Shown here in pieces: positions 1 through 9,111 of a stretch of DNA of 64,000 nucleotides. The stretch comes from Myxococcales bacterium (GTDB taxonomy: Bacteria; Myxococcota_A; Polyangia; Polyangiales; GCA-016699535). The DNA lies in the NCBI GenBank assembly GCA_016699535.1, contig CP064980.1:3480001-3544000 (forward strand), in the 5' to 3' direction. Every line of letters begins with the position of its first letter. Position 1 is the first letter of the stretch. Below the pieces are notes generated by a model. It had not been told where the DNA came from, searched no databases, and saw nothing but the letters and a program-made list of their open reading frames with translations. A program made the position numbers and the translations under genes.

Positions 1-914
1 CACTACATTGGATGGCCCGCTTTGCTTTTAGCTATCGTGGGCATTTTCTTTGCGTGGCGCGCCAGACGCTGGCCCATCTTAATAGCCTTGTGTTTGTTTG
101 TTTCTCTCATGTTTGGCGAACACGGAAATTTTTCTCCGTGGCACATGCTTCATCAACTCCCGATTTTTTCCTCGCTTCGGGTCCCTTCACGCTTTTCGGT
201 AATAGTCGGCTTGTATCTTATCGTGCTTAGCGGATTTGCTTTTGACGGAGTGGTCTCATGGTTGAAAAAGAGGGCCCAATCAAAGACAGCCCAAAGGGCG
301 GTGTTTGCATTTAGCACCATCGCAGCATTGGGCATAGCCGGCGAGGTGTACATTAACAATCTTCGGCATACCGATTTTTGGTTAAGCCCCGCGATCGAGG
401 AGACCGCCTCGAAACACTTTCATCTTATTAGCGCTCCTGACTGGGGCAGGTATTATCCAATCTATGCCTCGCTTCCCGCTCGCAATCTCGGTACAGCTGG
501 TTGCTACCCCTGGGGTATGCAATGGAATGTGTCGAATGAACTTTGGTCTGGGAATGTAGCACAAGTCCGCATCAAACAGGGCCAGGGCAGCATTTCGAGC
601 TACACACAGACAAGCCATCAATGGCAGGTTGATCTACGACTTGATACGCCAGCGCTGCTGGTATTCAACCAAATTGGGATCCTGGATGGCAAAGCTCCAT
701 AGGCGACGCATTTGCATTTGATAAACTGCTAGCACTCAAACTTTCCCCAGGAAAACATCGGCTTACCCTACGCTACTCCCCTCGATTGTTTTGGAAGGGC
801 CTTTGGCTCGGCGTCATTGGAGTCGTTTTAGCTATTGCATTCTATATCTATGAAACCCGTCGCAGAAAAAGACAGCTGCTTTCAATCGATTCAAAGCCTG
901 TTATTCTTGAATAG
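1..914 (+). CDS. Polytopic membrane protein, C-terminal part (5' truncated, frameshifted)
   Basis: The gene enters from the left edge; the frame is open from base 1. It encodes several hydrophobic segments, then an extracytoplasmic domain containing NWDPGW and a last membrane helix followed by a basic tail (ETRRRKR). The WDPGW-type motif before a final helix resembles YfhO-like or other large glycosyltransferase-type membrane proteins, but the family is uncertain because the N-terminus is missing. The visible frame stops at 700-702. The adjacent frame continues without interruption to TAG at 912-914 and restores NQNWDPGW if one A is added to the AAA at 671-673. I therefore treat it as one gene with a one-base deletion. 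Its last 14 bases overlap the convergent SIMPL gene. Confidence 0.7.
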
Positions 915-1647
915 CGTAACGAAGCTGTACTTGATGCTGTACGACAATTTCGCCTTGCTCAATGGGCACTGCGGAATCTTCCATGACTTCCGCTTTCATA
1001 CTTTGATAGGCCGCACGTGGATAAATGCGATCCGCTTCGCTCTCGGAAACGGCCAACAAAGGTCCCAGTGTTGCGCCACTTAGCTCAGCAAGTGCCTTAG
1101 CTTTCTCTTTGGCGTCCTGAACAGCTTTTGCCCGGGCTTTGGCTTCAAGCGCAGCTGAATCCTCGAGCTCAAAACGAATACCCCAGATATTATTGGCGCC
1201 TGCCTTGGTGGCTGCAGCTAGAACATCACCCAAGGTATCCAGTTTGCGCACCGAAACATCCAGTTGATTATTTACAACATAGTGACCCGTCGGCAATTCA
1301 GCTTTGCTGGATGTCTCTTTGCCTGGCTCGGGTCTTGGGGGGGAGTCTTGCACAAAGTTGATGGAATAGTTGCTGGTTTGCAAATCACGATCGGCGACTC
1401 CTTTGGCTTTGATTGCATTAACAATGCTTGTCATTTGTTTCTTTGCAAGCCTTTCAGCATCATCAACACTTGTTGCCCTCACCTGCACGCCAATGGTTGC
1501 ACGTGCAACGTCGGGTTTTCCGGTCAAACGCGCTGAGCCATTCACGCTAAGCCCGTAAGCTTCACCCTGCGAAGCATCGTGCACCACCACTGTGTGCCCC
1601 GCACAACCTGTAAGAACAAAAAGGAGTATTGGTATTCTATAAAACAT
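901..1647 (-). CDS. SIMPL (DUF541) domain lipoprotein
   Basis: A secreted SIMPL/DUF541 protein of about 248 residues. The N-terminus is a short hydrophobic signal with lipobox LTGC, so it is probably lipid-anchored in the periplasm. The body shows the family hallmarks: an opening VNGSARL segment, GKPDVARATIGV, alternating beta strands and an Ala/Lys-rich helix around ALEAKARAKAVQDAKEKA. SIMPL proteins (BP26/OMP28, YggE) form ring assemblies and have been tied to stress tolerance; no enzymatic role is established. A GTG lies nine bases upstream at 1656, but the ATG at 1647 has a better-spaced GGGGA. It faces the membrane protein on its left and follows apaG by 22 bases in the same direction. 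Confidence 0.85.
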   Translation of the reverse strand: MFYRIPILLFVLTGCAGHTVVVHDASQGEAYGLSVNGSARLTGKPDVARATIGVQVRATSVDDAERLAKKQMTSIVNAIKAKGVADRDLQTSNYSINFVQDSPPRPEPGKETSSKAELPTGHYVVNNQLDVSVRKLDTLGDVLAAATKAGANNIWGIRFELEDSAALEAKARAKAVQDAKEKAKALAELSGATLGPLLAVSESEADRIYPRAAYQSMKAEVMEDSAVPIEQGEIVVQHQVQLRYAIQE

Positions 1648-1669
1648 TGTTATCACATCCCCGTAATCA

Positions 1670-2067
1670 TCAATTTAACGCATACGGCATCGCAAGAGTG
1701 AAAGGATCAATCTTGGCCGTGAACTGCTCGCCCTGTCGGTACGCATGATGTAACCGCCCTGCATCGTGCCTACAGGCGTCGGCAGGGGACAAAAGCTTGT
1801 GTACTCGAAGGTCTCCCCAGGGTTGAGGCGTGGTGTTTTTCCCACTACACCTGGGCCTTCGACTTCTTCTGTGCGCCCGGATGCATCTGTAATAAGCCAA
1901 CGCCTCGAGACCAACTGAACGACTTCACTGCCTTCGTTTTCAATTTTTACCTTATAAGAAAAAAAGTAATTATTGAGATGCGGCTCGGATTCTTCTTTAA
2001 CATAAGAAGACTCGACCTTGATACAAACTCCGCGTGTTACCGTACAGGACATAGCGCTTGCTACCAT
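1670..2067 (-). CDS. apaG: ApaG/DUF525 protein (frameshifted near the C-terminus)
   Basis: ApaG proteins are ~125-residue fibronectin-III-like beta sandwiches whose role is unsettled (linked to Ap4A/CorD and Co/Mg phenotypes). Visible hallmarks are YFFSYKVKIEN, VQLVSRRWLITD, the Gly-rich GPGVVGKTPRLNPGE and the MQGGY strand. In the reading frame from the start, the protein ends in an Arg/Ser-rich tail unlike the family. The next frame gives the expected ending QGEQFTAKIDPFTLAMP, finishing at the stop at 1670-1672. The switch lies near 1733-1737 and needs one added base. The gene is thus probably intact in the organism. An alternative start at the internal ATG (2052) is possible. Confidence 0.85.
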
Positions 2068-2141
2068 GACACAAACTCACCCCTGGAGGAAAGGGGGGCT
2101 GTGCTCAAGATGATTTCGACTTCTTCGAGGCAGCTGCTCTG

Positions 2142-2360
2142 CTACAAGCCAACTCGTACAGCTAGCCACAGTAGCGCTAGGAGAGCCGCTGCGATGAGCA
2201 GCGACCAGGCAACATTGGAAACAAAATAAGGATAAACCATCAAGATCAATCCCACGGCAATTTGCGGAAAACGCCTTTGCCTCTTTCCGTACGAAAACGA
2301 AACAAAACCTGCTCCGCTCACCAAAAAAGCAACAAACATTACTGCGGGATCAAAATTCAT
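2142..2360 (-). CDS. Small two-helix membrane protein
   Basis: About 72 residues with two or three hydrophobic helices separated by a basic turn (YGKRQRR). The segment around VGLILMVYPYFVS resembles small inner-membrane proteins loosely annotated as amino acid transport proteins in proteobacteria; I see no catalytic motif. It lies just upstream of apaG in the same direction with a 74-base gap. No strong Shine-Dalgarno site is visible before the ATG at 2360. Confidence 0.6.
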   Translation of the reverse strand: MNFDPAVMFVAFLVSGAGFVSFSYGKRQRRFPQIAVGLILMVYPYFVSNVAWSLLIAAALLALLWLAVRVGL

Positions 2361-2571
2361 CAATCAATCACGTTGGTCCAAAGGAAAACCGCTTTGAAAG
2401 TATAGCACAAGAAAAAACAAGGCATAGAACTCATTGAAGCAACACTAAAAGAGCGGGTAGCACACAATGCAGCACTCGCCTCGCTATTGCCAAAAACCGT
2501 CGGGGTACGATAAACCCGCTCGTGCATTGTCTCTTGTACAAATTAGAAAGCCTTGAGCGGAAAGCCGCGCC

Positions 2572-3393
2572 ATGAACACTGACTCTTTCTCAATCGACGC
2601 CTATCTCAAACGTATCGGCTTGTCCGCCCTTCCCACGGCGACCTCCGCAGGACTAAAAAGCATTGTATCTGCTCAAGCTTGCTCTATCACCTTTGAAAAC
2701 CTCGACGTCTTAGCTGGTGAAGCTATCCGTTTGGATCAGTCCGCAATCATCACAAAGATACTTCACCAGGGTCGTGGCGGTTATTGTTTTGAACTCAATG
2801 GACTACTCGCCCTGGCGCTACAAACAGCAGGCTTTCAACTGAGCCGAGCACTTGCGCGAGTTACCTATAAACGAAGTGAACCCGGTCCCTTCACGCACAT
2901 GGTTCTTTTAGTCGAGAGTGAGGGCAAAGAATGGCTAGTGGATGCTGGCTTTGGTGGCCCCGGACTAATCGAACCAGTGTTGCTCGAAGAAAGTGACACC
3001 ATTGTCCAGAGAGGCGCACGTTTCCGTCTATTCAAAGACAATACCGGAGACTTTCACCTGCAACGCAAGATCGAAAACGAATGGTTGGGACTCTATATTA
3101 TCTCGAGTAGAGCTATTCTCCCAATTGATATTGAAGTGGCGAATCACTTTGTTTCAACTTGGGAGCGTTCACCTTTTCGTTCAATGTTTATGGTCGCACG
3201 GCCAAACGGGGATATGTTAAGTACGCTCCAAGGGCAGGAGTTTCTCGTTCTTGATTCACAGCTTCGGGTGAAAACAAAAAGCGCGATTGAAAGCGCCGAA
3301 CACCTTCGGACGCTGATGCTTTCAGTTTTCGATGTTCCTATCTCAGAGAAGCTTGCAGCGAAAGTTTGGCTTCGAATTCGATCAGGACCCTAG
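2572..3393 (+). CDS. nat: Arylamine N-acetyltransferase
   Basis: NAT family enzyme of 273 residues, a normal length, transferring acetyl from acetyl-CoA to arylamines or hydrazines through a cysteine intermediate. The full catalytic triad is visible: Cys72 in RGGYCFELN, His109 in FTHMVLL, and Asp124 in VDAGFGG. The N-terminal helical part (YLKRIGL) and the FENLDV segment also fit the family. It is cytoplasmic. It stands alone between a 208-base gap and the TerC-type gene, which follows after 105 bases, so it may be monocistronic. The substrate cannot be judged from sequence; some family members act in secondary metabolism rather than detoxification. Confidence 0.93.
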   Translation: MNTDSFSIDAYLKRIGLSALPTATSAGLKSIVSAQACSITFENLDVLAGEAIRLDQSAIITKILHQGRGGYCFELNGLLALALQTAGFQLSRALARVTYKRSEPGPFTHMVLLVESEGKEWLVDAGFGGPGLIEPVLLEESDTIVQRGARFRLFKDNTGDFHLQRKIENEWLGLYIISSRAILPIDIEVANHFVSTWERSPFRSMFMVARPNGDMLSTLQGQEFLVLDSQLRVKTKSAIESAEHLRTLMLSVFDVPISEKLAAKVWLRIRSGP

Positions 3394-3498
3394 ATCTGGC
3401 ATGAAAACATGGAACGCTCAGCCTCGAGGAATCAACCGCAGCAGGGGCGACAAGCGTATGGTATTCCGCTATGAACGGCGCGGGAGGACAAGGCTAAG

Positions 3499-4278
3499 AT
3501 GGACTTTTCTTGGATCACTAGCTCAGAGGCACTAGTTGCTCTATTGACGCTCACCTTGCTTGAGCTCGTGCTCGGCATCGACAACATTGTTTTCATCTCT
3601 ATCTTAACTTCTAAGCTCTCTGTGAACGAGCAGCCCAAGGCTCGACTGCTGGGACTGTTCATGGCCATGTTTGGCCGCATTGCACTGCTGCTTTCGCTGA
3701 CCTGGATCATGGGCCTTACCAAGCCATGGCTTACTTTGTTTGGAAACGAAATTTCAGGACGTGACAGTATATTGATCCTGGGTGGTCTTTTTCTCTTGGG
3801 CAAAAGCACCCATGAAATACACGGCAAGCTCGAAGGGGAAGATGAACATGATCCCCAAGGTAAAACGGCAGCTTCGTTTCGAGCCGTGGTTTTTCAGATT
3901 TTACTGGTCGACCTTGTGTTTTCGCTTGATTCCGTGATCACGGCCGTAGGCATGGCTCAGCACATCGAGATCATGATTATCGCTGTCGTTCTTTCCGTCG
4001 GCGCGATGATGCTTTCCTCTGGAGCGATATCACGCTTCATTGATGCGCATCCTACGGTTAAGGTGCTAGCGCTGAGTTTTCTGCTTTTAATCGGGGCTAC
4101 CCTGATCGCTGACGGTTTAGGTCATCACTTTCCCAAAGCGTACATCTACTTTGCCATGGCTTTCTCAGTTTTTGTTGAACTGATTAATCTTCGCGTTCGC
4201 AGCAAAAGCAAGCCCATTAAGCTCCGAAACCCTCAACTCTCCCACGCGATCAATAAGAGCAGAAACGAAGAAAGTTAA
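3499..4278 (+). CDS. TerC/YoaE-type integral membrane protein
   Basis: A 259-residue polytopic membrane protein of the TerC superfamily. Two related hydrophobic halves each carry the typical acidic motif inside a helix: ELVLGIDNIVF near residue 21 and DLVFSLDSVITAV near 139. These Glu/Asp/Asn residues are the conserved metal-path signature; TerC-like proteins are implicated in Mn2+ export and loading of secreted metalloproteins. Only the membrane domain is present, without the CBS/CorC region of the longer YoaE and YegH proteins. A GGGAGGA lies upstream of the ATG. The tail is basic and hydrophilic. Confidence 0.88.
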   Translation: MDFSWITSSEALVALLTLTLLELVLGIDNIVFISILTSKLSVNEQPKARLLGLFMAMFGRIALLLSLTWIMGLTKPWLTLFGNEISGRDSILILGGLFLLGKSTHEIHGKLEGEDEHDPQGKTAASFRAVVFQILLVDLVFSLDSVITAVGMAQHIEIMIIAVVLSVGAMMLSSGAISRFIDAHPTVKVLALSFLLLIGATLIADGLGHHFPKAYIYFAMAFSVFVELINLRVRSKSKPIKLRNPQLSHAINKSRNEES

Positions 4279-4371
4279 GGCGCCGCAGTTCTTGATATCG
4301 CTGGGCAATTCAGCACAGCTTTGAGCGCAATCGAAATTGCGTTCGTCGGACAAAGCCCTATACTTTGCGGC

Positions 4372-5764
4372 ATGAAGATCTTGTACCCATTTTGTTCCAG
4401 CCCTTCGCCCGGCGGCCCGCTTTGCCTTTGCTGGCTGCTCGCAGCACTGAGTCTGTGCACATGCGACTCGGGTTCCATCGGAAAGAAGAAGGACGTCATC
4501 GATGATGCTTCTACTTTATCCGATGCAGCCACGGGTGATGGGGGAGACGGTAGTACGATCGGCATCGATGAGCCGATCATACCCGCCGCAGATCTGCCAG
4601 CGTGGATGGAGCCACACGGCATTCATCTGCATGATCTAGTTGGAAACGTACCCGAAGCACATCTTGTTAACGCCATTGTTTCTGGCTTTCCCGGTCTGGG
4701 ACGCTACGTATCCGGCGCGAGGGATGGGAGCACCGTGACGATGCGCGTACGCCTAAACTTACGTTCCGATGCAAGCGGACAATACTCGGAAGTCTCCGCA
4801 TTAGGTCAGCAAGCTGCACTCGATCAGTGGCCCACGGTGCTTCCCGCATCGGAACTACGTTTGTACGACGGCACAACTGAAGTGACCGACAAAGTTATTT
4901 CATACCACTATCATCCAGCTGGATTACTGCAGCCGACAGACGGCGCAACTTCCTTCAGCCGCTACCCAGTTATCGATGTTACGACAAACCTTTTTACTGA
5001 GACAGGCGCCTTAAGCTTACCTGCCCATCGTGGCTGCTCCTTTGTGATGAGCAGTCAGTATTCTGAGTTGATTGCAGAGTTTACGCTTACGTCGAATAAC
5101 AAGATTGCAGTTAGTTTTTGGCTAAGCAAGACTTTGTTTTAAATCCTACATTGGGGGAGGCAATGCAGGGAACGTGGAAGCATTGCGAAGCCAACTGCAA
5201 GCAACCTATCCCGATCGACATAATAAGTTTCAGTTCACAATGCCAGCCGGCACAGACGTAATGTTGCCTCATTTCCCGCCCACCCCGATTGATCCCTACA
5301 GCGATATTTCGAACGTCGCTAGGCCAAGTACAGGGACCTACCGTTTTGGCAGCTCCAGCAATCCGGCGCTATCGGTCGACCATACGATTTCGATGGCAAT
5401 GGCGCCCAATCTGCAATGGCAAGATGCCGATCAAAGTGGCGCGACCAAAGAACTTAACTTTCTTCCGGCTCTCACCACGGTCGACCTTATCTCAAGTCCA
5501 GAATACTTCGTGCCCGCCACCGTTGCCTACGATCCCTGCATGACCAATGGAAACTGCTCAACCATGCTACTCGAGCAAATCTATAACGCCAGCATGACGA
5601 TGACAGTGTACTACTATTCCATCACGCGCACTGGAGACAACTTATACAAAATTCCGTTGCGACAAGTGGGATCGACTTACACCAACGCAGCGCCGGGCAC
5701 CGCCACCACTCACGGCTTTGGCTATTTCGACTACCAAGGTCGACTCGTCGACTTTGAACCCTAA
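4372..5764 (+). CDS. Secreted lipoprotein of unknown function (one-base frameshift)
   Basis: The product begins with a signal peptide ending in LSLCTC, followed by an Asp/Gly/Thr-rich linker, which fits an outer-surface lipoprotein of Myxococcota type. The rest is rich in beta-forming segments and I recognise no domain. The first frame stops at 5140-5142, immediately after TTTT (5137-5140). Removing one T gives a continuous frame through KSYIGGGNAG into the downstream reading frame ending at 5764, so this is one gene of about 464 residues. An in-frame TTG at 4321 precedes the ATG, but the ATG starts a proper signal peptide. Confidence 0.7.
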
Positions 5765-5835
5765 CCCAAGTGTATTGCACTGTTGTGAGAAGACTTGCTC
5801 GAAGCAAGATGGCTCAAGACTTTTGTATCAGAGCG

Positions 5836-6228
5836 CTAGATGCTCTCAAGCACACGCTCAAGGCGCTCTTTCACTTCGCTGGCAACTTCCTGAATCGAAG
5901 TGTTTGATGAAAAAGAGCCCATCGCAGCCACTGGATCCATGGCAAGGATACGCGTTGTTTTGGAATCAATTTGGCTGAGGCAAACATTGCAGGGCAAAAG
6001 CACTCCAATCTCTTCCTCACTACCCAGTGCCTTGTGCGCAAGCTTGGGGTTGCATGCACCTAATATCGTATAGGGCCGAAACTCCACGTCGATCTTTTTC
6101 TTTAGCGTATCTTTAACGTCAATTTCAGTGAGCACTCCAAAGCCCTCGACTTTTAACGCCTCAACCACTTTCGTCCGTGTCTCATCAAAACCATAAGGCA
6201 CTTCACGCTGCAGAGTATAGCTAGCCAT
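5836..6228 (-). CDS. DUF302 domain protein
   Basis: A ~130-residue cytoplasmic DUF302 protein, the family of small proteins that dimerise through a conserved fold and are often found beside thiol or metal genes. The motifs GACNPKLAHKAL and VLLPCNVCL are diagnostic. The start at 6228 is chosen because AAGGGAG lies at good spacing before that ATG; the longer reading frame to 6261 has no such site. The function is unknown; the paired cysteines in the two motifs could bind a metal or haem-like ligand (inference). It is convergent with the lipoprotein gene on its left. Confidence 0.85.
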   Translation of the reverse strand: MASYTLQREVPYGFDETRTKVVEALKVEGFGVLTEIDVKDTLKKKIDVEFRPYTILGACNPKLAHKALGSEEEIGVLLPCNVCLSQIDSKTTRILAMDPVAAMGSFSSNTSIQEVASEVKERLERVLESI

Positions 6229-6372
6229 AAGCATCTCCCTTGCCTTTACTGCAACAAGCAAAGCACTCGTTGCCTCAAGCAGCGCAATTATATCATCAAG
6301 ATACCTTTTTGGCTCTAAACGATATTTGAGTACTCAATGTAGCTCAGATAGCCCCAACTGCAGTCGATAACA

Positions 6373-6930
6373 TCATTGTGAAACCAGTCGAGCCCAATTC
6401 ATCGCGTCGTTCTGAACACCAATCAGCAGAGTCCAGGTCTGAGTACTGCGGTCGCACTGAACCAAACCCTTATAGTTAAGCTGGTTTTGGTAGTCGTTAA
6501 AATTCACGTTGACCTCGTTAACTGAATCTTCAAAGGTATCGGTCGACGCATTGTACGCATAGAGCGGATTTTGACTTGCACCATCAACAATATTGATGCC
6601 ATTGCCCAACACAGTGCTCGCCATAATGTCCATACCGTAGCTACTTTGCGAAGTCTCGTAGTGTGTTCCGAGGCTTCCATTACCATCATCGTAAACCATC
6701 GCGATCACACCGTCGTTTGAAGTAAAGAAGGCTTCGATGCTGCTGGTGTCACCACAAAAATCAGCTGCGTTTCCGGAATCGCTGAGTACAGAGCCATCAC
6801 CGGTCACATCGCTATCGCTTACCGCGCTATCCATGCCAGCATCGTTATTTGAGCTGGAACTATCGTCCGAGCAGTGAAGCGCTGCAGCGCTGAGGATTGC
6901 AACTAGAAAAAAACGATATAAACTGGACAT
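6373..6930 (-). CDS. Secreted lipoprotein, unknown
   Basis: A 185-residue protein with a clear lipoprotein signal (hydrophobic run ending in ALHC) and a Ser/Asp/Asn-rich linker of about 40 residues. The remainder is a compact beta-rich domain with two cysteines (DFCGDTSS and VQCDRSTQTW) that could form a disulfide. I recognise no family. The same linker style recurs in the lipoproteins at 4.4 kb and 27.9 kb, suggesting a common export route to the outer membrane surface. Confidence 0.7.
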   Translation of the reverse strand: MSSLYRFFLVAILSAAALHCSDDSSSSNNDAGMDSAVSDSDVTGDGSVLSDSGNAADFCGDTSSIEAFFTSNDGVIAMVYDDGNGSLGTHYETSQSSYGMDIMASTVLGNGINIVDGASQNPLYAYNASTDTFEDSVNEVNVNFNDYQNQLNYKGLVQCDRSTQTWTLLIGVQNDAMNWARLVSQ

Positions 6931-7100
6931 GCTTTTTCTCCCTACGCAACGATATGATGTTGCGCTGCAAGCGTATATCTGCTTTTTGCTTTTTTCAAAA
7001 AAAACACAAGTGAGCTGAATTAATCACTCATGGCCTTAGCGCTTCGCAAACTCGATCGCGAATTTATTGTGTCTTACGAAGCAGCAGCGCTCAAACGATT

Positions 7101-7691
7101 TCACGCATCCTGACAACGGCAAGCTTGATCGATAAAGCGATGCAATTGTTTACGTATGTCTTTAGGCCAATCGACGATGTGACTAGCAACTTCATCAAAC
7201 TTGTGTGCAAACAACGCGCGTGCTGCCTCTTCAAAACCTGGTTGATCACCTGCGATATCCCAAATAAAACAGTGTGCAGCATCGATAATTTTCCGCATGG
7301 CGTCTTGTGATGCGTTTGCCTTGCGTGCGCTATCCACAAGTCGACGCAAAGTGGCCGAGGCACCTGAGGGTTGCTCAGAAAGCCACTGCCAGTGCCGTGG
7401 AAGCAGCGTGACCTCTCGTGAGACCACACCAAGCTTGGGCCGACCTGGACCGCGATGGACTGACGTTGCCTTCGTTGCAACCTCCTGACCATCGAGCTTG
7501 TCGATCACTTCTGTCTCGCTACCACTGAAATCAACATCCACTGCCCGTCCACTCTGTTCATCAAACAGCGCAATTCGTTCCTGACAGCCCCGATCCACGT
7601 AGGGCTTGGCCAGACGAACAACTTTTTTTAAATTCCCTCGTCCCAGCAATCGATTGCCAACAAACACAAAAAATACCGCTTTCTCCCCCAT
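7101..7691 (-). CDS. DUF2239 family protein
   Basis: About 196 residues matching the DUF2239 family: a central GRPKLGVVSREVTLLPRHW followed by a helical half with LRRLVDSARK and an acidic/aromatic C-terminus. The function is unknown. The ATG at 7691 is preferred over the upstream one at 7727, because GAGAGG sits nine bases before it and family members start near this point. A perfect 32-bp palindrome lies about 42 bases upstream of this ATG, in the expected promoter position, so regulation by a dimeric repressor is likely (inference). The GRPK-like motif recalls an AT-hook, hinting at DNA contact, but this is speculative. Confidence 0.8.
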   Translation of the reverse strand: MGEKAVFFVFVGNRLLGRGNLKKVVRLAKPYVDRGCQERIALFDEQSGRAVDVDFSGSETEVIDKLDGQEVATKATSVHRGPGRPKLGVVSREVTLLPRHWQWLSEQPSGASATLRRLVDSARKANASQDAMRKIIDAAHCFIWDIAGDQPGFEEAARALFAHKFDEVASHIVDWPKDIRKQLHRFIDQACRCQDA

Positions 7692-7732
7692 CAATCGCCA
7701 CCTCTCAATGCCAAGCTTTCGAAACAAGGCTG

Positions 7733-7764
7733 GCTCATAATATTACCCGGGTAATATTATGAGC
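7733..7764. promoter_or_regulatory. Perfect 32-bp palindrome, probable operator
   Basis: Both strands read identically over 32 bases, centred on CCC|GGG at 7748/7749, with arms of GCTCATAATATTACCC. It sits in the leader of the DUF2239 gene. Length and perfection suggest a binding site for a dimer or tetramer of a repressor such as a TetR- or MarR-type protein; no such regulator is adjacent. The lack of a loop and of a following T-run argues against a terminator. Confidence 0.7.
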
Positions 7765-7987
7765 GAAGTGCGTAATTTAGCAAAAATAAAGTTTTTCACC
7801 TCGACACTTTTTCGAGCACGAATTCAGCGAGCGAGTTTTCCATGATGACCGCATCACCTCTGGAGTTCGGTACACTATTTCTTTCTATCCAATGGATAGA
7901 CACTATTCAGAATACTGGCAGTCCTTCGGTTATCGGAATCTTTTTGTTAGGTTCGCATCCGTACACACATCGAGCAAAGGAGGCAAA

Positions 7988-8344
7988 ATGCCGATTGTCA
8001 TAAACCCACTGGGCGAAGCGGCACTGGAAATGCAGGTGTATGGAAAACTCGCCAAAGACGATTACCAGAAATTCATTCCAGTGTTGGAAGAACGCATCAA
8101 TGAAAAAGGACAAATCGGGCTGTTATTGCATTTGTCCGATTTTCAAGGATGGACTCTTCCGGCACTCTGGGAAGATTTGAAATTCGATGCCAAGCATTAC
8201 AACGATGTTTCACGTATTGCCCTAGTCGCTCATGATTCTGGAAAGAAATGGATGGCGACTCTATCCAAGCCCTTCACCGGAGCAGAGATCGAATATTTTC
8301 CGGAAATCGAAATTGATAAAGCTCGCGCATGGGTACAGCACTAA
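7988..8344 (+). CDS. SpoIIAA-like STAS/SEC14-fold protein
   Basis: A 118-residue single-domain protein of the SpoIIAA-like (STAS/SEC14-like) family. Hallmarks are the alternating strand/helix order, LLLHLSDFQGW, ALWEDLKFDAKHY, RIALVAHDSGKKWMA and a C-terminal ARAWV. Such proteins are small cytoplasmic domains of unknown role, distinct from true anti-sigma antagonists since the phosphorylatable DxxxS loop is not evident. The ATG at 7988 follows AAAGGAGGC, an excellent ribosome binding site; the open frame upstream to 7892 is not needed. The OsmC gene follows 66 bases later on the same strand. Confidence 0.85.
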   Translation: MPIVINPLGEAALEMQVYGKLAKDDYQKFIPVLEERINEKGQIGLLLHLSDFQGWTLPALWEDLKFDAKHYNDVSRIALVAHDSGKKWMATLSKPFTGAEIEYFPEIEIDKARAWVQH

Positions 8345-8410
8345 AACCATAGTCCTGGCTTGTATCTTCCGAGTATATCTGCTTGTCTCCTAGCCTTAGG
8401 AGGCTCAACG

Positions 8411-8845
8411 ATGACGACACGCTCAGCAACAGCTTTATGGAACGGTACCCTCAAGGAAGGCTCAGGCCAGATGAAGGTGGAGAGTGGCTTCATCGATGTC
8501 CCTTTCACTTTTGCTTCTCGCTTTGAATCTTCGGACAAAGGGACCAATCCCGAAGAGTTGATTGGCGCCGCGCATGCCGGATGTTTTTCAATGTTTTTGT
8601 CCGCCCTGTTAAGCAAAGACGGTCATAACCCTACCGTGATTAGCAGCTCCTCCAAAGTTACCTTGGGACGTGACGATACCGGTCCTGTAATCACCATGAT
8701 TGAGCTTAGTACCGAAGCGACAGTTCCTGGTCTCAAGGACACGGAGTTTCAAGATTACGTTGCCAAAGCCAAGGCCAATTGTCCCATCTCTCGCGCTTTG
8801 TCTGCCACGGAAATCTCGATCAAAAGCGCTACGCTGAAAAGCTAA
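8411..8845 (+). CDS. osmC: OsmC-type organic hydroperoxide reductase
   Basis: Thiol peroxidase of the OsmC/Ohr family, 144 residues, detoxifying organic hydroperoxides in the cytoplasm. Both catalytic cysteines are present: one in AAHAGCFSMFL on the core helix and one in KANCPISRAL. The N-terminal strands (WNGTLKEGSG) match the OsmC branch rather than Ohr. The ATG at 8411 is preceded by TAGGAGG. It probably shares a transcript with the SpoIIAA-like gene. Confidence 0.93.
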   Translation: MTTRSATALWNGTLKEGSGQMKVESGFIDVPFTFASRFESSDKGTNPEELIGAAHAGCFSMFLSALLSKDGHNPTVISSSSKVTLGRDDTGPVITMIELSTEATVPGLKDTEFQDYVAKAKANCPISRALSATEISIKSATLKS

Positions 8846-8958
8846 TCGTTTTAGCCATAAAACCTAGCTCGCTTGATTTGAACAAGATTCACTTCGCGGT
8901 TGCCAGACATCTTGCAGTTGAGCTGCGTCCTCATCATCGCGCGGCGGGCAAATGACAG

Positions 8959-9000
8959 TTGGGCGATCACAAAACTCTCGCCACTACCGTGATCGCCCAA
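8959..9000. terminator. Stem-loop after osmC (possible terminator)
   Basis: Perfect 12-bp arms (TTGGGCGATCAC and its complement) flank an 18-base loop between osmC and the next operon. There is no T-run directly after the stem, so it may be a Rho-dependent or processing hairpin, or an operator for the downstream operon. The rest of 8846-9111 shows only AT-rich sequence. Confidence 0.45.
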
Positions 9001-9111
9001 AGGCTACTAGCTAGAGCAGTCTAGTCACTCGAGAATGTTGTATTTTTCTATTTTCAGCGAAATTTGTATTTTTTTGAACATCTCGACTTGCTTCGGGCAC
9101 TCAATCATACA

